Of a stretch of 64,000 bases of DNA, positions 1 through 12,544 are shown one piece after another. The notes beneath the pieces were generated by a model. It saw only the letters and a list, made by a program, of their open reading frames with translations, did not search any database and was not told the DNA's origin. Positions within the stretch are counted from its first letter, which is position 1; each line of letters opens with the position of its first letter. The position numbers were made by a program, and so were the translations under genes. Source of the stretch: Sinonovacula constricta (taxonomy: Eukaryota > Mollusca > Bivalvia > Cardiida > Solecurtidae); assembly GCA_007844125.1 (NCBI GenBank), contig CM017570.1, positions 52,865,186 through 52,929,185 on the forward strand, in the 5' to 3' direction.

Positions 1-845
1 GACTGGGCCATCATTGTGGCCTCTTAGTGTTTTCACAAGGTTTTTCTAAAATTTGACCTAGTGACCATCTTTTTGACCCGACATGGCCCAATAATATATT
101 CATCCAAGATTTCATCCAGACAAACAATCTGATCAAGTTTGGTAAAGATTGGACTATGAATGAGGCCTCTAGTGTGTTCACGCGCCTTTTCTAAGTTTTG
201 AGCTAGTGACCTATTTTTTGACCCCACATGACCCAATAAAAAACTCATCAACGATTTTATGCAGACAAACATGTTGACCAAGTTTGATAAAGATTGGCAT
301 GTTTATGTGGCCTCTAGTGTGTTCGCAAGCTTTTTGTAAGATTTGATCTAGTGACCTACCTTTTTAGCCCACATAACTAAGTTATTAACTCATCCAAGAT
401 TTCATACAGGCAAACATAGTGATCAAGTTTGGTGAAGATTGGGCCATAAATGGGGCTTCTAGTGTGTTTACAAGCTTTTTCTTAGATTTGACCTAGTGAC
501 CTACTTTTTGACCCCCAAGTGCACCAATAACGAACTCATTTAACATTTCATGCAGACACACCCTTTGACTAAGTTTCGTGAAGATTGGGCTATAAATGTG
601 GTCTCTAGTGTATTCAAAAGCGTTTTCTGAGATTTGACCGTGTGACCTATTTGTTGACCCCACCTGACCCAATAATAAACTTATCAAAGATTTTATGCAG
701 ATAAACATTCTGGCCAAGTTTGATGAAGATTGGATAAAAACTGTGGCCTCTAGCGTGTTCACAAGCTAAAATGTTGACGACAAAAGTCGGGCGAAGCGTT
801 ATCAGAAAAGCTCACCTTGAGCACGTTGTACTCAGCTGAGCTTAA
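1..845. mobile_element. 145-bp-unit element with hairpin end (left-truncated)
   Basis: Tandem units of about 145 bp share the phrases GACCTAGTGACCTACTTTTT and CAAGTTTGGTGAAGATTGG (seen near 132, 276, 424, 568 and 714). The array ends with GCTCACCTTGAGCACGTTG and a matching CTCAGCTGAGC arm (811-836), which form a hairpin. Units give repeated short minus-strand reading frames that are by-products of the repeat. Non-autonomous elements of this style are common in bivalve genomes; the mobilising enzyme is not visible here. Confidence 0.7.
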
Positions 846-847
846 CA

Positions 848-2310
848 AGAGGGCCATTATTACCCTTAATCGCTCACATGAGGACACAGGATTTTAGTAG
901 GCTCAAATCTGGCATCAAGTAATTAAGAGTTATTTATTTTAGAAATCTTTGGTGAAGATTGGACCATAAGTGTATCCACTGGGTTAATAACATTTTGTAG
1001 AATTTTACCAAGTATCCTACTGAATCCACATGACTTACTTTAGAACATATGTAAGATTTCGTACGGGCAAACATGCTGGCCTAGTTTGGTGAAGATTGGG
1101 TCATAAATGTGGCCTCTTAAGTGTTTACACAACTTTTTTCTAAAATGTGACCTAGTGACCTACTTTCTAACCCCACGTGACCCAATAATATGCTCATCCA
1201 AGATTTTGATGCAGACAAACCATTTTGATCAAGTTTGGTGAAGATTAGGCTATGAAAGTGGCCTCTTGTGTGTTCACAAGCTTTTGCTAAGATTTGACTT
1301 AGTGACCTAATGTTGACCCCACGTGACCCAATAATAAATTCATCCAAGATTTCATACAGACAAGCATTATGATCAGGTTTGGTGAAGATTGGGCTAGAAA
1401 TGTGGTTTCTAGTGTGTTCACAAGCTTTTACTAAGATTTGACCTACTGACCTACTTATTAACACCACCTGACCCAGTTATGAACTCCTTCAATATATGAT
1501 GCGGGTAAACATTTTGATCAAGTTTGCTGAATATTGGGCTATAAAATGTGGTTTCAAGTGTGTTCACAAGCTTTTTCTAAGATTTGAACTAGTGACCTAC
1601 TTTTTGAACCCACATGACCCAGTTACGAACTCATCCAACATTTCATGCAGACAAAGATTCTGACTAAGCGCGGTGACGATTGGGCTATACAACTGGTCTC
1701 CTTTGTCTTTATAAGCTTTTTCGAAAATTTGACGTAGTGACCTACTTTTTGACCCCACGTGAACAAATAACGAACTCCAAAATTTCAAGTAGACAAACAT
1801 TCTGATCAAGATTGCTGAAGAATGGCCTATAAATATGGCCTCTAGTGTGTTCAAAAGCTTTTTCTAACATTTGACCTAGTTACCTACTTTTTTACCCCAA
1901 GTGACCCGGTTACGAACTCTTCCGAGTGGCCTCTAGTGCGTTCACAAGCTTTTTCTAAGATTTGACCTATTGACCTTCTTTTTAAACCCACGTGACCCAG
2001 TTACGAACTCTTCCAAGACTTCATGGAGACAAACATTTTGACCAAGTTTGGTGAAGATTGGGCTATAAATGTAGTCTTTAGTGTGTTCACAAACTTTTTT
2101 TCTAAAATTTGACCTGGTGACCTACTTTTTGACCCCAGGTGACCCAATAATGAACTCATCTAAGATTTCATGCAGACAAACATTGTGACCAAGTTTGATG
2201 AAAATTTGATAATAACTTTGGCCTCTCTAAAATGTTGACGACGGACGACGGACGACGCGATATCACAAAAGCTCCCCTTGAGTACTTTGTGCTCAGGTGA
2301 GCTAAAAATG
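848..2310. mobile_element. 145-bp-unit element, complete-looking copy
   Basis: It starts with the head AACAAGAGGGCCATTATTAC and CGCTCACATGAG, runs through about nine diverged 145-bp units, then ends with a GACGACGGACGACG-type stretch and the hairpin tail CTCAGGTGAGCTAAA at about 2,270-2,306. Head and tail carry inverted CTCACCTGAG/CTCAGGTGAG ends. It abuts the previous element directly, so the two lie head to tail. Confidence 0.7.
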
Positions 2311-2570
2311 TTGTCCGACACGTGGACACTATATAGAAAATTAAAAGGCCAATTACTCAGTTAAAAATGAGCAAACCAGAATGTGCAGACAATGCGCACA
2401 TTTACACTTGTTAGTAAAGTTTCCAACAAAGTATCATTGAATTCCAACTGGCGTTTGCTGAGAAATAGCCTGGACACAAATGGGTCTTATTAATCATATT
2501 ACATTGAAATTTGAAGGGGCAATAACTAAAAAATCGTTGAAACATTCATTCCTAGAAATTCCTAGACACC
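2311..2570. repeat. Dispersed repeat, about 180-bp unit (short in copy A)
   Basis: One to one-and-a-half units contain ATAGAAAATTAAAAGGCCAA and GCTGAGAAATAGCCTGGACA. Copy B has three or more units of the same family at 39,765-40,600, so copy A is internally deleted here. No coding potential is seen. Confidence 0.6.
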
Positions 2571-3900
2571 GGCCTTAAAGGGCAAGTACCTTTTTAAAGC
2601 GATTCTAATCCTATTACAGTGCCCCTTTCGCAAAATTACACAATCATTTCCCGAACAGCGTTAACCAGTGCCTTTTACATTTACAGATAAAGCTGCGACA
2701 CAACAGTTTCCCGGCATAGTGTCTAAATCTTGGAAGCATTTTTTGTTTAATCAAGAAAGAAATCGTTAACTATGTGCTAGAAATGTGCATTTGTTTCGTT
2801 CATAATAACACGTGTTAATCACGCAGTATACTCTGTGCCTAATTACTGAGATTCCGTCGTCTTATGAGTTCATCAACCTTATAGTTAAAAAAAGTTGCCG
2901 GTTCATCTTACTTTTTTTCTAATGGTTATCATAGTTGTCAATAAGTTTGTATTGTTTTAAATTATTGCAATATAGATTGTGATTGTTAACACATTTATTT
3001 GAACAAATGAAAATAAATTATTTGTATTCTTTTCATAATTTGTTTGAGATGACTTATCACTGATTTAGGTAAATATTTTGTTTGTTTTTTGTTTTTTGTT
3101 TTTTTTGTATTATTTCCATGGCAAGTTTGTTTAATAATTGGATTTATTTGAATAAAACAAAATCAATGTGTGTGCCAGAATTCTTCTTCCAATGTGTTTG
3201 ATTGATACTGTGGTTGTTAACTTCTTATATGAATAAAGTGAAATTACATTTGTATTATTTTCATAAAATGCCAGAATTCTCGAAAATAAGATTTAATAAA
3301 AAGTGTAAGTATTGATTATGCGATTGTTACAATTATACGAATTGTTTGTGGGTTGAATTTGTTTAACAACACTTCATGTAGTGGTGTTTGATTTTAGCTT
3401 ATTGTGATTGTCTCTATTTACTGACTTAAATGATGTGGTCTAAACACAGATATGGCTCATATGATATTGTTAACTGAATCACATAACAAAATGTACCATT
3501 TGTGCTTCCAACTCCATCTTTAAAACGACAATATACTAATAGAGTTACCGGCCCTTGGCATTTCGGTATCACTATACCAATATGCCTCATAAAGGAAGCA
3601 CGCCACTTAGTAATCTGCGTTATACCGCCTAGCATATATGGTAGCTCTGTCTTTTATTTCGTTTCGAAAAGGCAGGGCGAGTGCCATTTACTTTTAATTG
3701 TCGGATACATTCTGAAATGTTAAATATTATTTTATGTTAAATATTATTTATCTTATTTATTTTTCACCCTATTTAATCCTCGTCCAGCCTATATAGTGAT
3801 CTTATCTGCAGCTCCTATCTTGTATAGTGTGCTCATCTAATATTAGTTGCAACGTAGGAAACACATGTATTATACACACTTGTGACTTAAAAATCCACAA
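2571..3900. other. AT-rich non-coding stretch
   Basis: No open frame longer than about 70 codons and no domain is recognised. Several TTTATTTGAATAAA-like phrases recur irregularly (3,140; 3,230). The same stretch is present in B (40,600-42,040) with roughly 95% identity by eye. B carries about 110 extra bases near 41,545-41,650. Confidence 0.5.
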
Positions 3901-3919
3901 GCACATGTATATGCTTAGT

Positions 3920-4015
3920 ACGTGTGTATGTGTTTGTGTGTGCGTGAGGGTGCGCGCGTGTGTGTATGCGTCTGTGTATGCGCGAGCGCGCATGTGTGCG
4001 TGCGTGTTGTACATG
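3920..4015. repeat. GT/GC alternating purine-pyrimidine tract
   Basis: Alternating GTGTGTATGTG and GCGCGAGCGCGCATG sequence, the composition expected of a Z-DNA-prone tract. Shared with 42,055-42,148. Open frames across it are low-complexity artefacts. Confidence 0.8.
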
Positions 4016-4120
4016 TGCAGTTTATGTGCTGTCCTCGATGTATGTTCATTTACTTAATCCTCAATCTACTTCTGTTAAACATCATAATGTTTATGTATCA
4101 TATATGTAAATCACTGCAAA

Positions 4121-4945
<825 letters not shown>

Positions 4946-4949
4946 GAAT

Positions 4950-5210
4950 GACATCAAGTTGCAATATACGATAAATTTGCGTAACCGTGTCAGATCCGGA
5001 TAACAACGCCGAATCTAGCAGTGAAGGACATTGATTAATTGTTCACATTTCAATCAAAAGGTAAATGGGCGGTCTTAAAAAGGTCAAAAGGGCGCTTTTT
5101 GTATGCTTCAGAGGCAAAAGGGCGGGGCTTAAAAAGGGCAGGATGGGGCAAAAAAGGTTCAGGGCGGAGCGCCTTTCTATTCCGCGCTAGAATAATCCCA
5201 GGCATCTATT
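4950..5210. repeat. Copy-A-specific GC-richer segment
   Basis: Copy A and copy B match up to AAAAGGATCGA and again from TACACTTTTGTTATT, but the middle is unrelated. The A version contains repeated AAAAGGGCGGGGC-like phrases (5,085-5,170). It may be an insertion or the remnant of a short element; no recognised family. Confidence 0.5.
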
Positions 5211-5264
5211 GTACACTTTTGTTATTGAAACGGAGCAAGCGCATTATCTTGCTTACTTGCATTA

Positions 5265-5830
5265 TTTAAAGGTGGTAACAGCCAGTTTGCATATATTACA
5301 TACACGTACCAATAGATAGTTTTCACATCAGTAAAGATCCCTTATCTTGGCAGCCATCTTTGTTGGCAACTTCAAGGGACTTTCAGATGAATTTTATAGA
5401 AGCTAACATTTATTTTCTTGTAATTTCCTCATTTGTGGTCCGAAAATTAAAAATTCTACACCATTGGAAAGCTCTTGAAATTCTTATTTTTAATATACAA
5501 TAATTTCAAAAGCTTTTTTTTTAAAATACAAAGAATTTATGCACAGAAATAAATAAAACTGATGGCTCATCTTTATAACAAAAAGAAAAGTGTATCTTTT
5601 TTTGGCTGTATTTCTTTTACCTTAAAATCTATCAAAATATAGTTTCGTTATTTAAAATACTTCATAAAAGCTGTCAAATTTGATATAAAATTCAGTAAAA
5701 TAAACTAAAAAATAAAAACACAGTGGTGAGTTAATTAAGCATATATTTCCATATTTCGGCCTCCATTAGCTTTTGCCTTCAAAGATGGCTGCCTTAAACT
5801 GTCTTATCAGTGCCTATGACCACCGCTTTG
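5265..5830. mobile_element. MITE-like fold-back element (copy A)
   Basis: The left arm ends in CTTGGCAGCCATCTT (about 5,346-5,360) and the right arm begins AAGATGGCTGCCTTAAACTG (5,781 onward). These arms are inverted relative to each other and extend imperfectly for about 55-60 bp. The interior is very AT-rich with no open frame. In copy A the outermost roughly 30 bp of the right arm (ATCACATGGAAACTATCTAT in B) is deleted. Confidence 0.55.
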
Positions 5831-6362
5831 GGGTATTCGGTCTTACCTTTTGCATAAACCCATACTTTAGTCGTTATAAAGACGATTTAAATACTAACTT
5901 TATTGTTAGACTGTACTTATCGCGCGAAAGACACTCTCTAAATGTTCAGTCTTTCTAACTCTATAAAATTGCAATAGTGGCTCGGATAGGAAACACGTGT
6001 TTGCAATGACGAGTGGGGATTTATCATTGACTGTTCACACAAATCTTTGGCATTAATGAACAGCATTTTGCAATACCTTTTCAGGTACCAATGACTTATT
6101 TGGTTATTTGAGAAAAAAATATTTGGACCCAGGGTTTTTTGAGAGCTGGACCAGTGGTCCAGTAACTTAGAAAACTTACTGGACCTGGCCTAAACTTGAC
6201 TAGACCAAAATGTAAAACGCATAATACACATAAAGTCATACTTAAATCATATTGTTATATGAGTTCAAGCATTGTGCTGCAATAACATACCAATATATTA
6301 AAAATGAGACATTCATGGCTAGAAAGTTAGTATGAAACTTAATATTCTATTAATGCAACTTA

Positions 6363-6447
6363 GGTATGATTATACTTACTTTTCTAGTCTAATATAGGTA
6401 TCATACATTGGTAATTATATGACTAGAAAGTTAAGTATGACCATACC
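6363..6447. repeat. 27-bp imperfect inverted repeat
   Basis: Arms GGTATGATTATACTTACTTT at 6,363 and GACTAGAAAGTTAAGTATGA at 6,421 are near-complementary with a 31-bp loop. Conserved in copy B (44,272-44,356). Function unknown; it could be a transposon end pair or a hairpin. Confidence 0.6.
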
Positions 6448-6449
6448 TA

Positions 6450-8100
6450 TATGACTAGACGTTTTCACACAACTGAACAGGCTAGACTCACATGACTGTC
6501 AACCTGCTTTATTTCCCCAGTATAAGATGCAACAAAAGGAGTGAGCGGTGAGCTGTACTTAAGATCATATTTTCGTTGCTGAGATATATGGGATTCAGAT
6601 TCAGAATGCCCCTTTATATTATTGATTCTGAAATTGTCCGACAACAAATCCTCTACACTCTTGATACTCTCTGCATGTCTTACAAAACATAACAATGCTC
6701 TTTTCTTTAAAATCTAGCCAACTAAACTCATTTGTTCATTTAGGACAAATCGATCTGTCCCGCTTTGTTTTGTCATACGGTTTTTAAGCATCCTTACTCT
6801 TTCGTTTGGTATTGTCGATTTTTTTTTTCGGACGAAAAACCGAACTGAAATAAATTGCTCGACATTTTTTGTGTTGTCTGCGCAAAGTGCCTTATGAACA
6901 AACCGTAGAATAGTCTGTTATCGTAATAATTGGGATCCCAACATTACAGTATTCGTGCTTTTGTATCACTCGCATGTTTATTAAGATACTATACATAATA
7001 ATAGGACAGTTCCGTTAACATTGGCAAATAAAAAGTTAAATGAAGAAATAAGCATTCGTATCCTTCTTAACAAAAAGTATTGCGACATTGGATATTTGAC
7101 AAGTGCGTGGGGGGAAAAGCCTCGTTCTAAAAACACCAGCCAATGAGTGAACGTAATATACCGCTAAATATAGCACACGTTCGTTTCCCAATGAACTGTA
7201 TCGACAAGCGGCAATAGTTTTGACCGAGTTTAACCATTATATTTTTTAACTTTTGATTTATTCATAGGCAGATTTTCGGCGAACTTTGTCCGATTTAGAA
7301 CACGACAAGTCGGTCCAGCTAGCCTAGGACTTAGCTAGACCGGACCGCCGATCTACAAGTGAATGTCGTTCAGTCGGGCCTTAATGGCGAACACTGGTCT
7401 GACCAAACTGTCAGATACCCAAATGGGCAAGTGCCTGGGAAAAAGGGTGAAGATTGAAATGGTAATTACAAATAAAGAAAAGTATACAAGTTAATATATA
7501 GAAATCAGGCAATTTAGACCATAGACATGAAAAGAAAAATATAAAGAAAAATATAAAGAAAGTATCATTAAATCTCGTGGTCTAAGTTGTACCCAAATAC
7601 TATCCAAAGCGTTGAATAGGGTTAGTGGGGTAATGAAAATTAGCACCGGTCAGCATTAGATCTAGTAATAATAAAGTGTTTTACCTTGTGAGTCCGATAG
7701 GTGATCTGGATTCGGTATCCAAGTAAATATACGCCAAGAAAGGCCTGCTTGAACACAACAAGGTAGCTGTTATAAAGGTGATCTAAATTTTCACTGCGTA
7801 GAACCGATAGGACCTTGGGTAATCGATAAACCTACACGATTATAATTCACGCACCGTTTAAATCAGGTAGTATAGGCGGAGTCATAGTGCGATGTGGGCG
7901 GGTTTAAACGTGTACCCATATATCTACGTCTACCCAAAAGTGCAGCAAAGGACGATAATGAATGTCCCGCAGGTAGTATCTGACAGTTTATCGTCATAAA
8001 ATACACGTAAACCTGGATTGGGGCATAATTTCTGCAAAAGTCCAACAAAAGACGATTTTAAACACAGTCTGAAATGTAAGACATCAGAAATCGTGAAATA
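6450..8100. other. Non-coding; only small unconvincing frames
   Basis: A 76-codon minus frame (6,465-6,695) and a 61-codon minus frame (7,863-8,048) are open in both duplicate copies, but most A/B differences change the amino acid, so constraint is not indicated. No domain recognised. A 105-bp segment near 7,385-7,490 is missing in B. Confidence 0.4.
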
Positions 8101-8569
8101 AATCACTCTTCAAGCCCATTTCTAAAAATATAAATAACCGTTGTGATTTCTGCCTAAAAATAGACATCGACATAACAGCGGATTACCCGTATGGTTATTT
8201 AAAATATGAGTCACGTGGTTTTTCTTAATTTAAAAATAGCTAGCTGTGCAGCGTGGCTTAGATAGGAAATGCCTATTTGTAATGACGAGTGATGTGTTAT
8301 GACTCACTCTTCAAATAGATGTAGAATATCAATAATCAACATTTTGCGAGATCTTTCCAGGCAACAAAAATTTGTTTTGTTCTTTGGGAGAAAAAACATC
8401 TGACCCAAACAATCGCTTACCACCTTCAATGATAAAATTAAACCGGTAAAACACAAAGATTAGGATTAAAACAGCTTCTCACAGAATAAAACGACTGACT
8501 GAGATGTAAATGTATAGGCTATACAAAGCTTAAAATGGTGTTTAATTACGTATTATACTTTGTTAGAAT

Positions 8570-9240
8570 GTCCAGTGTGTACATGGTGTCCCGTGTGACC
8601 ACTTATTGACGTAAACCATTTAAGCGACTCACCATTGAGGTACTGAGTAGAAAAACATGTCTGTTCCGTTTCAGCTTTGGTCGCAGTAGCAGGAAAGATA
8701 CGTCAACCGCAGGTGCCCTCTGGTGTACGTTTTCCACATCCGGGCCCCATCCGAAAGTTGGCATTTACATCACTATTTAAATCAGATGGTTAAAAGGTTA
8801 CTCAGTGTCCCCTATAACAACTCAAACTTGTACACCATTTAAGTCAGATGGGGAAAGGGTGGACATGTTGTCACATCTAACGACTAAAAGTTGCACACGA
8901 TTTAAGCCAGATAGGTAAACGGTGGATATAGTGTCCTATGTGACCACTAAAAGTTGCACACGATTTAAGCCAAATGGGCAAACGGTGGACATGGTGTCCC
9001 ATCTGACCACTAAATGTTGCACACGATTAAAGCCAGATAGGTAAACTGTGGACATGGTGTCCCATATGACGACTAAAAGTTACACACGCTTTAAGCCAAA
9101 TGGGTAAATGGTGGACATGGTGTCCTATATGACCACTAAAAGTTGCACACGATTTAAGCCAAATGGGTAAATGGTGGCCAGGGTGTCCCATCTGACCACT
9201 AAATGTTGCACACGATTTAAGCCAAATGTATTTCAGTTAT
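8570..9240. repeat. 62-63 bp minisatellite (copy A)
   Basis: About nine to ten units carry GTTGCACACGATTTAAGCCA and GTGGACATGGTGTCCCAT; the GCACACGATTT phrase recurs near 8,893, 8,955, 9,017, 9,142 and 9,205. The unit order and private variants are the same in copy B (46,390-47,060). Confidence 0.85.
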
Positions 9241-9417
9241 CTGGACATGGTGTCCATTTAAAGCAGATATAGTGCTGCCTTCACTGTGAATAGCATGCTG
9301 TGCTACACCTGGCATTATACCACACCCAGTCACATTATCCTGACACCGGGCCAACTAGTTGTGGAGCTACCCTTATATTAACTTGAGCATACCATTATCC
9401 TTTTTAACGACTTTAGT

Positions 9418-9490
9418 ATGTCGCTGCGCGGAATCGATCCCGGGGCTTTCCTTACATGGTGGTGACGCTCTACCTATTGCGCTACTGAAA
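9418..9490 (-). repeat. Degenerate tRNA-derived SINE head
   Basis: On the minus strand, TAGCGCAATAGGTAGAGCG resembles a Pol III box A and GGGATCGATTCC-like sequence resembles box B. It is a more decayed relative of the copy at 14,211-14,292. Confidence 0.45.
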
Positions 9491-11660
9491 CATTCAGCCT
9501 CATGTTTATTGAAGCCGCAACCATTTGAACGTCATCGATATTAATTAAATCTAAGTGCGTCTAATCAAAGAAATTATTTAACTTTACCAATAACCACTGA
9601 TCATATTTTTAGTATAAGAACATAAAACAAGTTAACTTTCTACTTCGTTGCAAGACAAGGGTTTTAAAGGTCTTGGTTATTCTGTCATTGTTGATATAGA
9701 AACCGTAACCCACAATTGCACCACAATAAGGTGTTATCGGTTCGAAGTCGGTATAACGGCAATAATGAAGGTCGTGTTTGTTTCCATTGCTTTTAGTCTT
9801 TCGGTTTACCTATAGTGTGTTTGTAGCCTTAGTCATGCCAGGTGTGTTCTGCTCTTTAAGTTGCATTGACAAAACATGCATAAAAGTTATATAATACAAT
9901 AAAGTTTTCATTTCACCCTATGTTCTCATATATGATACACATTATCTTTAACAGAACATATGATAAGACCTATTGTATTGCGTATAAATTGTCATACCCG
10001 GCCAGTAAAATTGTATACAGTTTAAACAGATTAGTTTAGAATTCTAACACATGATATATTTTAAACAAAGAAGCATTCAACCATGATAAAATACACGATA
10101 TATCACAGCATAAATCGGGACAATTTTCCTGTTATATAGTAGCTCCATTTACTTTTACAACCCATCTTCGTATTGTTGGCCAAGCTGACATATTGTGTTA
10201 AGTTGTTCTTTTCGTTCACATGGCCTTCCCCTGAACCTTTACCCTATCTAGGAAAGTAGCGGTTTCGTCTTACGAAAAACATAAATATTAATTTAAGATA
10301 CCAATAAATAAATGCATGAATAAATAAATATGCAATTTCGTCGTTTGTTGATATTCTTTTTTAAAGAAAATCACCAGGAAATGAGAATAGAATATAACAG
10401 CCAAACAAGGTAAACAACTTAACACCATTGCGAAAATTGTAGTTTGCATTGTAGTTCGCATTTATGTTCCTTGTAAGTAAAACTGTCTGGTAGAACGTGT
10501 TTAAACTGAAGTAGATTTTAAGTTTGCTTGATCTAAAGCCCAATATATTATGGTTTCCCGTTCAGGTAGCCTAAATTTTATCACTCAAATCTACGGCCTT
10601 CGTGATTTAATTAATATGCATCCGAACTCGAAACCGTGACATATTAGGCTTAAAGAGACAATGAAGACATCAATGTGTTAATCACATAATGCCAGGAAAA
10701 AAAACAACACAAAAGTAGAACGACATATCTTTCCGTCTTTAATTTTATTTATTCTTTTCGTCGTGTCAGCTGGTGCAAAGAGTTATTTCTTTATAAACTT
10801 ACCCTTTGTAGCACCAGAAACTTACATGAGCTTGTGATATATAAATGAAATGTAACACTACTTATCTGGGGAATATTACCTTTAAGGTAGGAAGTTTAAC
10901 ATTTACAGAGGCGAAGGCCACAGTGGTAAATAATCATCATCACAGCAATCTTGCTTCATGTCTTATTGAAAAGCTTTCTATATAGCCGTCGAACTTATCA
11001 ACGAGCTGTTCAATACTTTTGTTTAGGTAGGGATATCTTTGACAAAAAAACATTTCTTAAGGCATTGAAAACATAACTGTGTTGCACAATGCCGTCACCC
11101 ACGCAATACAATTGTGACTAGGGCACTTCTATTATCAACAAGAAAACCGTTGTCAACACAGACGATTAAAAAAAATTAAATGAAATTGTGGCATACATTT
11201 TAAAACTCAATTAAAGGTGATAGCAGGCAGTTTTCTTTATTCAAGTACATGTAAATAAATAATAAATTAAAATAAAACCCAAAATAGAACTCCATGAACC
11301 GAATTCTGACCCATTTCAGGTCTATGAAAGTCGAAAAACAAACATTCCCTATGTGCATAATTCAGTGAGCATTCCATATATAGGCATCACGCTCTAGCGC
11401 ATCGCCAATAACGTCTTATTACTTTACAGAATGTGAAAATAAACCCAATTATTCAAATATGAAATAAGTTAAAAGTTATCCGAACGTATAAGCTTTTCAT
11501 TTTTAAAAGTACGATCATGCTGTGAATAATTACATCATGCATATGCCAGTAATTTCACGGTTAATTGTTTAATTCATAAGCCAAGTGTATAAACAGGGTA
11601 CGACCCCGCCGAATTCAAACATGCATGCAGTGCTATGAATATATTGATTGTTGATATGAC

Positions 11661-11699
11661 CCTTATCTGCCAAAATCATTTTCCAAAGCACCACCCGTT
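11661..11699. other. 38-bp conserved core, module A1
   Basis: CCTTATCTGCCAAAATCATT continuing through CCAAAGCACCACCCGTT. It is nearly unchanged in all four modules (also 15,506, 49,526 and 54,088), although neighbouring sequence between modules has diverged visibly. Function unknown. Confidence 0.5.
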
Positions 11700-12244
11700 C
11701 AACTTGCGTGCGTTCAAATGTTTGAAACAAAGTAAACAAACCGAAGACAAATCGTTTAAGAAAAAAGCAGCTGGCTGCATATGTACCTTATGCACACCTA
11801 AGACATAATAACAAAGGACTAATTATGTGATACTCAAATTATCTACGTAATATAGGGGACACTCAAACTCCTAACCAAAGACAATTTCTATGTATGCTCA
11901 AACAAATGTACAAAGTTATTGATTATAGTCATGAAGAATGTTAGATCAAAGGATACAGTGACGGTTTGAATTCACAAGGAAGAAGCGTCCATGTTAAAGT
12001 TACAATAAGAGCATATGTTGTGTATCGATCTACTAAAACACAAATTAAATAGTAATACAAAGAGCAAATATTAAGTAACGACCCAAACGAAGCACCCATA
12101 CCAAATAAATACAAAGTCAAACAGGTATGTATTTACCTTTAGAACCGCCAATATTAAAGGAATCTCGTCTCTATGATACATTATAACATTAGACCAAAAC
12201 ACATATCTGTCTTTGCTTAAAGGAATAAACCTAATTAAATTTTA

Positions 12245-12245
<1 letters not shown>

Positions 12246-12298
<53 letters not shown>

Positions 12299-12321
12299 TT
12301 TATTATTTATTATTATTATTA

Positions 12322-12352
<31 letters not shown>
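12246..12352. repeat. (ATT)n microsatellite, copy A only
   Basis: About 107 bp of ATT units with a few interruptions. At the matching position of copy B (50,109) the tract is wholly absent, while the flanking (GCA)n/(GTA)n tract is present in both. Confidence 0.9.
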
Positions 12353-12353
<1 letters not shown>

Positions 12354-12359
12354 GGTAGT

Positions 12360-12377
12360 AGTACTAGCAGTAGCAGA

Positions 12378-12433
<56 letters not shown>

Positions 12434-12540
12434 GAGTAGTAGTAGTAATAATATTTATGTTGTTCTTTGTTGTTGTTATTATTATTGTTGATGCTGCTGC
12501 TGCTGCTGCAGCTGAGGATAATGATGATAATGATGATAAA
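12360..12540. repeat. GCA/GTA/GCT/GAT compound microsatellite
   Basis: Runs of GCA, GTA, GTT, GCT and GAT triplets. Open in several frames as homopolymeric peptides; these are not accepted as genes. Present in B at 50,109-50,280. Confidence 0.85.
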
Positions 12541-12544
12541 TAAC

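Larger units (their letters stand above)
9230..11950. repeat. Internal paralogous module A1
   Basis: The stretch beginning AAGCAGATATAGTGCTGCCT (about 9,258) through GATCAAAGGATACAGTGA (about 11,960) is a diverged paralogue of 14,020-15,920 in the same copy. Shared landmarks are a tRNA-like segment, GGCGAAGGCCACAGTGG, CTTATCTGCCAAAATC and GGACACTCAAACTC. No coding sequence is apparent. Confidence 0.6.

Noticed and set aside
6465..6695. A 76-codon minus frame kept in both duplicates (also 44,374-44,604), with RHAES recalling a phosphoglycerate mutase motif
   Set aside because: About eight amino-acid changes among roughly ten base changes argue against selection, and no other mutase motif is present.
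7863..8048. A 61-codon minus frame also open at 45,682-45,867
   Set aside because: Most differences between the copies alter the amino acid, and there is no recognisable domain.
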